Counted from the stretch's first letter, positions 1 to 4,843 are shown. The stretch: 7,679 nucleotides of DNA from an uncultured Bacilli bacterium (GCA_947624635.1 CANQLF010000035.1:1-7679), one strand, 5' to 3'. The notes: generated by a model from the sequence alone, not told the origin. Numbers and translations: made by a program.

Positions 1-1010
1 GATATGATTATATTGAAACTGGCTCATTAATATCAATTAAAAAGAACGTAAAAGATATTCTTATTCCATCTGAAGAAGTAAAAATTAAAATGTTACCGAT
101 GGATTTTGAAGAATTTATGTGGGCAATGGGCAATGATACAATGATGAATTTCATAAAGGAATGTTTTATTAATAAAAAACCATTAGGTGCAACAATGCAC
201 AGAAAAGCTATGGACTATTTTAAAGAATATTTAATAGTTGGTGGAATGCCGCAAGCTGTCAAAATTTATAAAGAAACGAGAGATTTTGATAAAGTTGACT
301 TTGAAAAAAGAAATATATTGAAACTATATAGGGAAGATATAAAAAAATACGCAGATGATGTTAGCTTCAAAGTTGAACAAATTTTTGATGATATACCATC
401 TCAACTACAAAAACATGAAAAAAAGTTTAATTTATCTAGTCTAGATGTCAATGCTAGATATAGAGAATATTATGGTGCATTTTATTTTCTTGATGATGCT
501 GGTCTTGTTAATTTGGCTTATAATACTACTGAACCTAATATTGGTTTAAAGCTAAATATGGATTCAAACTCTTTTAAGTGCTATATGATGGATACTGGTT
601 TACTTTTATCTATGGCATTTGATGAAAAAACAATTGTTAGTGAGGATATTTATAAAAAAATATTATTTAATAAATTAAGTTTTAATAAAGGAATGATTAT
701 CGAAAATATTGTTGCTCAAATGCTTGTTGCTGGAAAAAGAAAATTGTATTTTTTCTCTAGAAATAATAGAGATGATGCATCTCTTAAAATGGAAATTGAT
801 TTTTTAATCTCTAAAAGCAAGATTACTTCAAAACATAATATTACACCAATAGAAGTAAAATCAGGTAAAAATTATACGTATTCATCATTAACTAAATTTA
901 GAAATAGATATAATGATTATTTAGATAATTCGATTATAATTCATCAAGATGATTTAAAAATTGATAATGACATTTTATTTTTACCAATATATATGACTTC
1001 ATTACTTTAA
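1..1010 (+). CDS. DUF4143-type AAA ATPase, 3' part (5' end outside window)
   Basis: The frame is open from base 3 with no stop, giving 335 visible residues. An internal ATG at 90 is not the real start, because family-like sequence (YDYIETGSLISIKKNV, then PMDFEEFMWAMGN) continues upstream of it. These blocks are typical of the segment just after the ATPase core in AAA_14/DUF4143 proteins, so the Walker A and B motifs lie before the window. Around codon 60 of the visible part comes the motif EYLIVGGMPQAV, also typical. The C-terminal part carries MEIDFLI followed by PIEVKSGKNY, the D...ExK pattern of a PD-(D/E)xK nuclease-like fold found in this family. Function in the cell is not established; such ATPases are common accessory genes and often scattered among strains. 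Base composition looks slightly less AT-rich than the genes downstream (about 28% G+C in 481-540), which would suit acquisition by transfer, but I could not compute this rigorously. No clear terminator follows it. Confidence 0.85.
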   Translation, partial: YDYIETGSLISIKKNVKDILIPSEEVKIKMLPMDFEEFMWAMGNDTMMNFIKECFINKKPLGATMHRKAMDYFKEYLIVGGMPQAVKIYKETRDFDKVDFEKRNILKLYREDIKKYADDVSFKVEQIFDDIPSQLQKHEKKFNLSSLDVNARYREYYGAFYFLDDAGLVNLAYNTTEPNIGLKLNMDSNSFKCYMMDTGLLLSMAFDEKTIVSEDIYKKILFNKLSFNKGMIIENIVAQMLVAGKRKLYFFSRNNRDDASLKMEIDFLISKSKITSKHNITPIEVKSGKNYTYSSLTKFRNRYNDYLDNSIIIHQDDLKIDNDILFLPIYMTSLL

Positions 1011-1038
1011 GCAATTACTAGTGCTAAAATACAAATGA

Positions 1039-1047
1039 TGATATAAT
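1039..1047 (+). promoter_or_regulatory. extended -10 promoter of queH
   Basis: TGATATAAT is a perfect extended -10 (TG at 1039-1040, TATAAT at 1042-1047). No good -35 box is visible 16-18 bases upstream, which suits an extended -10 promoter. The expected start point near 1054 would place the 5' end of the message directly at the ribosome binding site, giving a leader of only about 11 bases. Confidence 0.6.
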
Positions 1048-1053
1048 ACGTGC

Positions 1054-1060
1054 AGGTGAT
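1054..1060 (+). promoter_or_regulatory. ribosome binding site deciding the queH start
   Basis: AGGTGAT matches the anti-Shine-Dalgarno complement and its GTGA core sits five bases before the ATG at 1065. An in-frame GTG at 1050 lies upstream of this site and between the -10 box and the probable transcription start, so it is unlikely to be used. Confidence 0.75.
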
Positions 1061-1064
1061 TTAT

Positions 1065-1682
1065 ATGAACACAAATTATCAAAAAATTATGGAAAATATA
1101 TTAAAAGATATCGATGGTGAAACACTACTTTTACATAGTTGTTGTGCACCATGTAGTAGTTATGTAATTGAAGCATTATCTAACTATTTTAAAATAACTG
1201 TATTTTATTATAATCCTAATATATCTCCAATAGAAGAATATAAAAAAAGAGTTGAAGAACAAAAAAGATTCTTATCACAAATTAATACCAAATATAAAGT
1301 TGATTTTATAGAATCTGATTATGATCATGAAAATTTTATTAGCTTAACTAAAGGATTAGAACAAGAAAAAGAAGGCGGAAATAGATGTGTTAAGTGTTAT
1401 AAAATGAGATTAGAAAAAACAGCTAGTATTGCTTTAGAAAAAGGTTATGATTACTTTTGTACAACCCTATCAGTTAGTCCATATAAAAACGCTAATAAAT
1501 TAAATGAAATAGGAAAATATTTAGAAGAAAAATATAAAGTAAAATATCTATATTCAGATTTTAAAAAGAAAAATGGATATAAAAGAAGTATAGAATTATC
1601 AAAACAATATAACTTATATAGACAAGACTATTGTGGGTGCAAGTTTTCTAAGAATTTGAGAAAGGAAAGTATAAAATTATGA
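1065..1682 (+). CDS. queH: epoxyqueuosine reductase QueH
   Basis: The 205-aa product matches the QueH (DUF208) family, the non-cobalamin enzyme that reduces epoxyqueuosine to queuosine in the wobble position of GUN-anticodon tRNAs; it acts in the cytoplasm. The paired-cysteine motif HSCCAPCSSY is at residues 24-33 (C26, C27, C30), GGNRCVKCYKMRL at 104-115 (C108, C111), FCTTLSVSPYKN at 131-142, and the C-terminal YRQDYCGCKFS with C190 and C192. These cysteines are the expected iron-sulfur and iron ligands of the family, and length is normal. I chose the ATG at 1065 because an AGGTGAT site lies at the right distance; a GTG 15 bases upstream is poorly placed. The stop TGA overlaps the next start (ATGA). 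It has its own extended -10 promoter. No other queuosine genes (queT, tgt, queA) are in view, so this cell may salvage precursors; that is inference. Confidence 0.93.
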   Translation: MNTNYQKIMENILKDIDGETLLLHSCCAPCSSYVIEALSNYFKITVFYYNPNISPIEEYKKRVEEQKRFLSQINTKYKVDFIESDYDHENFISLTKGLEQEKEGGNRCVKCYKMRLEKTASIALEKGYDYFCTTLSVSPYKNANKLNEIGKYLEEKYKVKYLYSDFKKKNGYKRSIELSKQYNLYRQDYCGCKFSKNLRKESIKL

Positions 1683-1894
1683 TGGAGGATAAAACATATT
1701 TAGAAAAAAATTTACCTAAATATTTAGAAGATGATATTAATAGATTAAAAGAAGGAATTAAAAACAATGTATCTTATGTTGATTGTTTAATTAACGAAGT
1801 ACAAGGTTCAGCAAATAGTGCTTGTGTAGATGGGATTATAACAGAAGAACAATGCGATTATATATATAAAAAGTATATATATCCTGAAAATTAA
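1679..1894 (+). CDS. small acidic protein of unknown function (71 aa)
   Basis: The ATG overlaps the queH stop by the sequence ATGA, so it is probably translated by coupling; an AAAGGA at 1661-1666 is 12 bases upstream, slightly far for efficient independent initiation. A second ATG follows at once (1682). The protein is hydrophilic with no signal or membrane segment. Its middle (SYVDCLINEVQGSANSACVD, about residues 32-51) and end (ITEEQCDYIYKKYI, 54-67) have the look of small conserved proteins I associate with low-GC Gram-positive genomes, in which a GSxNSAxxDGxIxxEQA-like pattern recurs, but I cannot name a domain. No metal-binding pattern is obvious. Being in the queH transcript does not by itself imply a tRNA role. 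Confidence 0.75.
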   Translation: MMEDKTYLEKNLPKYLEDDINRLKEGIKNNVSYVDCLINEVQGSANSACVDGIITEEQCDYIYKKYIYPEN

Positions 1895-1906
1895 TTGTGA
1901 CTAATA

Positions 1907-1948
1907 ATTAAAAGAACTTAGGACTTTAATAAACTAAGCTCTTTTAAT
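1907..1948 (+). terminator. bidirectional-type intrinsic terminator
   Basis: The left arm 1907-1921 (ATTAAAAGA, one mismatch, CTTAG) pairs with 1934-1948 (CTAAG, mismatch, TCTTTTAAT) around a 12-base loop. This gives about 14 pairs with one A-C mismatch at 1916/1939. The A-rich left and T-rich right arms supply a U tract in either direction. It ends the queH transcript. Confidence 0.65.
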
Positions 1949-1955
1949 AATTTAA

Positions 1956-1984
1956 TTGACAATAATAATCCTAATATATATAAT
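1956..1984 (+). promoter_or_regulatory. consensus sigma-A promoter of the AAA+ gene
   Basis: TTGACA at 1956-1961, a 17-base spacer and TATAAT at 1979-1984: a perfect consensus. The start point would be near 1991, giving a leader of about 24 bases that ends in AAGGAG at 2001-2006. Confidence 0.85.
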
Positions 1985-2014
1985 AAAAACCATAAATTTA
2001 AAGGAGAGATTTAA

Positions 2015-3541
2015 ATGGATTATGAAACTATGATAAATAAATCAGATGAAATAAAAGATTTTATAAATTTATCAGTTACAATATTTAATGAGTTAAAAGA
2101 TAAAAAATTAAAATGTAAAACTTTAAATCATTATTCAGAAAGGACGCATGAATTAAATGATCGTGATAAGTTATGTATTTCATTGTTTTTATCACTTTTA
2201 ATAGTCAATAAAGATGTAATTATAAACATGGAAAAATATGGCATAAATATGCATACAGTTTTGGAATGTATAAATTTAGATCACCTTGAATTTGAAAAAT
2301 TAAGTAATAATAACATTAAAGAACTTTATGAAACTTATTTTGAATCTGCTATGAAAGAATTTAATCTTATAAACATTTCTATTTACAGATTTTTAAGTAT
2401 AATATCTAATAGTGTAGGTTGTGGTTCTAAAATAATTACCTTTGTTGTTAGAAAAATAACAAAAGATTCATCTGCTGATGCTTGCTTTCATGATAGTTTT
2501 GGAAAAACTATACGTGTATTAGAAAGTAAAAAAAGCGATAATGAAGTAAAAGAAATGAAAGATAAAATAGCATATATAAAAGATGGTTTACAAAATTTAG
2601 CTACTCTTAATTCAAATTATAAGGAAGATAAAAAAAATGAAAACAAAAATTTATTTGATGAACTAACAAATAAAGATTACAAGATTAATCCAGCGATAGG
2701 TAGAGATGAAGAATTAAAAAAATTAATGCTTGCACTTGCTACATCTGATAAATCGGCAATTATAACTGGAGAAGCAGGTACAGGTAAAACTGCTTTAGTA
2801 GAAGGTTTTGCATATCGCATAAAAAATAAACAAGTTCCAACAATTTTTCAAAATAAAGCAATTTTAAAATTAAATACATCATCATTAGTTGCTGGTTGTG
2901 CTAGAGTAGGAGATTTTGAAGAAAAAGTAGAAGCATTATTAAATGATGTAATAAAACATGATAATGTAATATTATTTATAGATGAAATACATACTACAAT
3001 AGGTATGGGTGCTGGAAATAATTCAAACAATGATTTAGCAAACATTTTAAAACCATATTTAGATAGAGGTAAAATTAAAATTATTGCAGCTACAACAAAT
3101 GAGGAATACGATAAATATATAAGTACTGATAAAGCTTTTAAGAGACGTTTTGAAAGAATAAGTATTAAAGAATTAGATAAAAGTAATATAATAAATATAT
3201 TAAAAAATAGAATACCATATCTAGAGGCAGTTACTAAAGTAAAATTCAATTTAAAAGATAAAGATTTAATATTAGAATTTATTACGAATATTACTAATAA
3301 AGAACATAGAAATTATAATGATTATACTTATAATCCAGATTTATCACTTCAAATTCTCGAAAAATCATTTGCGCATGCATTAATAGAAAATAGTGAAGAA
3401 GTAAGAATAATTGATATTTCAAATGCAATAAAAAGCTGTGATAGATTATATGAAAAATCAAGAATGGAAAGTTCAAAGAAATTATTACAATTATTTAATG
3501 AAAAAGAAAAAACAAATATAATAAAGTTTAAAAATTATTAA
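2015..3541 (+). CDS. single-module ClpA/B/C-like AAA+ ATPase with unrecognised N-terminal region
   Basis: This 508-aa protein starts eight bases after AAGGAG (2001-2006) and has its own consensus promoter. Residues 1-215 are mostly helical and unrecognised; two segments (about 35-90 and 100-150) could be highly divergent Clp N-terminal repeats. From 225 it matches the first ATPase module of Clp/Hsp100 unfoldases: NPAIGRDEEL, Walker A GEAGTGKT (252-259), Walker B VILFIDEIH (318-326), sensor AATTNEEY (358-365) and arginine finger FKRRFERI (375-382), then the helical lid to the C terminus. There is no second ATPase module, no M-domain coiled coil and no ClpP-binding loop, so it cannot be a normal ClpC. 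The pore loop, GAKYRGEFEER in typical family members, reads GCARVGDFEEK (294-304): the substrate-gripping tyrosine is replaced by arginine. ATP binding and hydrolysis look possible; classical threading of substrates does not. Role unknown: regulator, adaptor, or a specialised remodeller are options. Confidence 0.85.
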   Translation: MDYETMINKSDEIKDFINLSVTIFNELKDKKLKCKTLNHYSERTHELNDRDKLCISLFLSLLIVNKDVIINMEKYGINMHTVLECINLDHLEFEKLSNNNIKELYETYFESAMKEFNLINISIYRFLSIISNSVGCGSKIITFVVRKITKDSSADACFHDSFGKTIRVLESKKSDNEVKEMKDKIAYIKDGLQNLATLNSNYKEDKKNENKNLFDELTNKDYKINPAIGRDEELKKLMLALATSDKSAIITGEAGTGKTALVEGFAYRIKNKQVPTIFQNKAILKLNTSSLVAGCARVGDFEEKVEALLNDVIKHDNVILFIDEIHTTIGMGAGNNSNNDLANILKPYLDRGKIKIIAATTNEEYDKYISTDKAFKRRFERISIKELDKSNIINILKNRIPYLEAVTKVKFNLKDKDLILEFITNITNKEHRNYNDYTYNPDLSLQILEKSFAHALIENSEEVRIIDISNAIKSCDRLYEKSRMESSKKLLQLFNEKEKTNIIKFKNY

Positions 3542-3557
3542 AATCTAGGTTAATCTC

Positions 3558-3586
3558 TTGACAACTATAATTTACAATTATATAAT
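3558..3586 (+). promoter_or_regulatory. consensus promoter at the head of the gene-poor region
   Basis: TTGACA at 3558-3563, a 17-base spacer and TATAAT at 3581-3586. It lies just after the AAA+ gene, which has no terminator of its own. The transcript would start near 3593 and run to the hairpin terminator at 3868-3892, about 300 bases, covering only a tiny or broken ORF and several hairpins. Confidence 0.75.
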
Positions 3587-3596
3587 TAATTTGTAA
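3572..3596. promoter_or_regulatory. operator-like inverted repeat over the -10 box
   Basis: TTACAA (3572-3577) and TTGTAA (3591-3596) form an inverted repeat with a 13-base spacer, centred on the TATAAT and the start point. The flanking bases extend the symmetry imperfectly (TTACAATTA against TAATTTGTAA). A repressor site is a reasonable guess from position; in such AT-rich DNA a six-base repeat can also arise by chance. Confidence 0.3.
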
Positions 3597-3619
3597 GTAA
3601 CAAATAGGAGATTTTGTTT

Positions 3620-3794
3620 ATGATAAAAATTTGTAGACTTAGTTTATATCTTGATTGTGTACAAATAAGTAAAGTCAATACTTTTATGAGTCTAGAAAGA
3701 TTTAAATGAATTAAATACTGTATATCATTTATTAAAAGAAGTTGATAATTATACTTTAAGAACTAGCCTAAAAGATTTTTATTATATTAAGTAA
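3620..3794 (+). pseudogene. short ORF, probably frameshifted (29 codons, continuing in +1 frame)
   Basis: An AGGAG at 3606-3610 stands nine bases before the ATG at 3620, behind a consensus promoter, so translation is likely. The frame reads MIKICRLSLYLDCVQISKV... and stops at TGA 3707-3709 after 29 codons. In the +1 frame an open stretch from 3696 to the TAA at 3792-3794 continues with DLNELNTVYHLLKEVDNYTL..., which looks like ordinary protein and has no start codon of its own. Joined at about 3696-3700 the two would give some 60 residues. I do not recognise either half. The simplest view is a one-base indel in a small gene; alternatives are a true 29-aa peptide or a non-coding leader. No slippery heptamer for -1 shifting is present. 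Confidence 0.4.
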
Positions 3795-3801
3795 ATACAG
3801 G

Positions 3802-3892
3802 AGCAGAAATGCTTTTACGGTATTGTACAAATGCAATACTATGACAAGTGCCGATAGGCATTCAATTGACTAGTCAACTGACTAGTCTTTTT
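3802..3892 (+). ncRNA. run of hairpins ending in a terminator (structured 3' region or small RNA, + strand)
   Basis: Four hairpins follow one another: AGCA-GAAA-TGCT (3802-3813, a GNRA tetraloop), a seven-pair stem GGTATTG/CAATACT (3819-3825 with 3834-3840, one G-U, 8-base loop), AGTGCC-GATA-GGCATT (3847-3862, one G-U), and the terminator at 3868-3892. G+C is about 38% in 3841-3900 against roughly 15-28% in the neighbouring genes sampled, which is typical of structured RNA in AT-rich genomes. It may be the 3' end of the transcript from the 3558 promoter or a processed RNA. No known family is recognised. Confidence 0.45.
3868..3892 (+). terminator. intrinsic terminator, + strand
   Basis: GACTAGTC (3868-3875), loop AACT, GACTAGTC (3880-3887), then TTTTT (3888-3892). 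Eight perfect pairs and a U5 tail. The arm is itself palindromic. The A/T context on the other side (AATT) gives no U tract for the - strand, so it acts rightward. Confidence 0.8.
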
Positions 3893-3911
3893 GTGTACAA
3901 AAATGACGTAT

Positions 3912-4045
3912 CAAAAAAGTGACTATTACAAAGTAATAGTCATACGGTCGTATAGACCACAGTCATTCGGCAATATGCCGATATGTTCGCATGGAACACA
4001 GTTTTGTACAATTATAAAATGTACTTTGAAACTTTTTGTTTCAGT
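3912..4045 (-). ncRNA. candidate structured small RNA on the - strand, about 130 nt
   Basis: Read on the - strand from the probable start near 4045, there is an uninterrupted chain of hairpins: TGAAAC-AAAAA-GTTTCA (4043-4027), GTACA/TGTAC (4024-4020 with 4010-4006), GTTC-CATGC-GAAC (3997-3985), TCGGCA-TAT-TGCCGA (3981-3967), GGTC-TATAC-GACC (3958-3946), and a ten-pair terminator stem with loop TTT followed by C and T6 (3942-3913). A - strand promoter lies at the expected place upstream (4080-4052). No ORF of note is present. G+C is 33-35% in 3901-4020, above the surrounding genes. The third and fifth hairpins are related copies, each preceded by ACTGT, differing only by paired changes. The strand is chosen from the T6 tail and the promoter; the hairpins themselves could form on either strand. 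Identity unknown; a tracrRNA-like reading is discussed in the findings. Confidence 0.5.
3913..3942 (-). terminator. intrinsic terminator, - strand
   Basis: On the - strand TGACTATTAC pairs perfectly with GTAATAGTCA (3942-3933 with 3929-3920) around a TTT loop. After C3919 comes a T6 run (A6 at 3913-3918 on the + strand). It faces the + strand terminator at 3868-3892 with only 20 bases between the two tails, the pattern of converging transcripts. Confidence 0.7.
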
Positions 4046-4051
4046 AATTTG

Positions 4052-4080
4052 ATATTATCATAAAAAATATTATTTGACAA
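4052..4080 (-). promoter_or_regulatory. candidate - strand promoter for the small RNA
   Basis: On the - strand TTGTCA (4080-4075) and TAATAT (4057-4052) are 17 bases apart, with TG at the extended -10 position (4060-4059). The -35 matches consensus at five of six bases and the -10 at four of six. The start would be near 4045. A second, -35-less TATAAT on the same strand at 4016-4011 could give a shorter RNA of about 93 bases. Confidence 0.4.
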
Positions 4081-4102
4081 CTAGATATTAAAATATTATT
4101 AT
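4074..4102 (+). promoter_or_regulatory. promoter for the metalloprotein gene (distal)
   Basis: TTGACA at 4074-4079, a 17-base spacer and TATTAT at 4097-4102. Its -35 overlaps that of the - strand promoter almost exactly (TTGACAA at 4074-4080 read both ways), so the two would be back to back. The transcript would start near 4109, just before the hairpin at 4115-4142. Confidence 0.5.
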
Positions 4103-4114
4103 TTAAAAATTATT

Positions 4115-4143
4115 AAAGTACTATTAAATAAAGTAGTACTTTT
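4115..4143 (+). terminator. weak terminator or leader hairpin
   Basis: AAAGTACTA (4115-4123) pairs with TAGTACTTT (4134-4142), nine perfect pairs with a 10-base loop. Only a short U run follows (TT then G), partly inside the stem. It could attenuate transcripts from the promoter at 4074-4102. It also overlaps the possible -35 of the nearer promoter. Confidence 0.4.
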
Positions 4144-4152
4144 TGTTATAAT
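4144..4152 (+). promoter_or_regulatory. extended -10 promoter proximal to the metalloprotein gene
   Basis: TGTTATAAT gives TG plus TATAAT (4147-4152). A poor -35 candidate TTAAAT lies 17 bases upstream at 4124-4129, within the hairpin loop. The leader would be only about 14 bases. Confidence 0.55.
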
Positions 4153-4163
4153 ATATTTAGAGT

Positions 4164-4170
4164 GTGAGGA
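4164..4170 (+). promoter_or_regulatory. ribosome binding site deciding the start at 4173
   Basis: GTGAGGA precedes the ATG at 4173. Its GTGA core (4164-4167) is five bases before the ATG, exactly the spacing seen at 1056-1059 and 4835-4838. A GTG start at 4164 would put the start codon inside this site and add only MRN to the protein. Confidence 0.55.
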
Positions 4171-4172
4171 AT

Positions 4173-4808
4173 ATGTACTTTAATTATAATGATGAAAAAT
4201 ATGAAATAATAATAGAAAGAAAAAAAATGAAAAACATATATATAAAAGTTAAAGAAGATTTAAAAGTATATGTTAGTTGTAATAGATTTGTAAGTGATAG
4301 AGAAATTAATAAATTAATTGAAAATAATTATAAATCTATATGTAGAATGATAGAGTTACAAAAAAATAAGCAAGAAAAAAATGAAGAGTTTTATTATTTA
4401 GGTAATAAATATGATGTAGTATTTATAAGTACATTTAATAATATTCAAATAGAAAATAATAAAATATATGTGAAAGATAAAAATATGTTAGATAAATGGT
4501 TAAAAAAAGAAATATTAAGAATATTTAATGAAGAAGTAAGTATTTGTGTAGATAACTTTAAATACAAAATACCACATTTTAAATTAAGAATAAGATGCAT
4601 GAAAACAAGATGGGGAGTATGTAATAGGGGCAACAATACCATTACACTAAATTCATTACTTATAAGATATGAAAAAGATATAATAGATTATGTAATATAT
4701 CATGAGTTATCACATTTTATAGAAGCTAATCACTCTAAGAACTTCTGGAATGTGGTAGAAGAACATATACCAAATTATAAAATTTTAAGAAATAGATTAA
4801 AAAACTAA
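4173..4808 (+). CDS. YgjP-like (DUF45/M48-type) zinc metalloprotein
   Basis: The 211-aa product has the full YgjP-like layout: an N-terminal half with YEIIIERKKMKNIYIKVKED (residues 10-29, strand-rich start of the family), the motif MKTRWGVCN (143-151) and the zinc site YHELSH (176-181, H177, E178, H181) followed by NHSKNFW, where H187 is the likely third ligand. The family is predicted to be a gluzincin metallopeptidase in the cytoplasm; E. coli YgjP has been reported as a UTP pyrophosphatase, so the true substrate here is open. No signal peptide or membrane helix. ATG 4173 is preferred over the upstream GTG because the product then begins as family members do and the ribosome binding site spacing fits. 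Two possible promoters and a leader hairpin precede it. It ends 35 bases before the next gene, which has its own -10 box. Confidence 0.88.
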   Translation: MYFNYNDEKYEIIIERKKMKNIYIKVKEDLKVYVSCNRFVSDREINKLIENNYKSICRMIELQKNKQEKNEEFYYLGNKYDVVFISTFNNIQIENNKIYVKDKNMLDKWLKKEILRIFNEEVSICVDNFKYKIPHFKLRIRCMKTRWGVCNRGNNTITLNSLLIRYEKDIIDYVIYHELSHFIEANHSKNFWNVVEEHIPNYKILRNRLKN

Positions 4809-4819
4809 TTAATTTATTG

Positions 4820-4825
4820 TATAAT
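4820..4825 (+). promoter_or_regulatory. -10 box of the methyltransferase-rimM-trmD operon
   Basis: A perfect TATAAT lies 18 bases before the start codon. The preceding bases are TTG, not a true TGn extension, and no convincing -35 lies 17 bases upstream (TTAAAA at 4797-4802). The start point would fall at or next to the ribosome binding site AGGTGA, as in queH. Confidence 0.5.
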
Positions 4826-4832
4826 GTATGGT

Positions 4833-4838
4833 AGGTGA
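4833..4838 (+). promoter_or_regulatory. ribosome binding site deciding the start at 4844
   Basis: AGGTGA at the right distance (five bases) from ATG 4844. An in-frame GTG at 4835 lies inside this site and cannot sensibly be the start. Confidence 0.75.
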
Positions 4839-4843
4839 TAGAA

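Noticed and set aside
1050..1064. GTG start for queH; likewise GTG at 4164 and 4835 for the two later genes
   Set aside because: Each GTG lies before or inside the ribosome binding site of the downstream ATG, and the family alignments begin at the ATG.
2848..3249. Minus-strand ORF of 133 codons
   Set aside because: It is the antisense of the conserved AAA+ core, whose motifs fix the + strand frame. Its Leu/Ile/Ser-rich composition is what antisense AT-rich DNA gives.
3294..3476. Minus-strand ORF of 60 codons (and a similar one at 4445-4642)
   Set aside because: Both lie wholly inside well-supported + strand genes and show only shadow composition.
3695..3710. Programmed frameshifting in the short ORF
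   Set aside because: The required shift is +1, the site is not a known +1 or -1 slippery sequence, and no stimulatory element is evident; an indel is simpler.
3868..3958. A group I intron core (GACTA and TAGTC elements)
   Set aside because: The short matches lie in the terminator stems; the other conserved core elements and a split host gene are missing.
3894..4010. A retron-type RNA or + strand multibranch RNA closed by TGTACAAAA/TTTTGTACA
   Set aside because: The nine-base inverted repeat is real, but no reverse transcriptase is nearby, the core is a common palindrome (TTTTGTACAA also occurs inside queH near 1455), and the T6 tail favours a - strand RNA that ends before the left arm.
4001..4032. 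A CRISPR array
   Set aside because: Only one repeat-like sequence is present and nothing resembling it recurs at spacer distance on either side, so no array can be called. Only the tracrRNA-like idea is kept, as a hypothesis.
3802..4045. tRNA, tmRNA, RNase P RNA, SRP RNA, T-box or common riboswitches
   Set aside because: No T-arm GGTTCGAATCC-type sequence, no T-box TGGNACCGCG, and no core motif of the riboswitch or housekeeping RNA classes I can recall was found.
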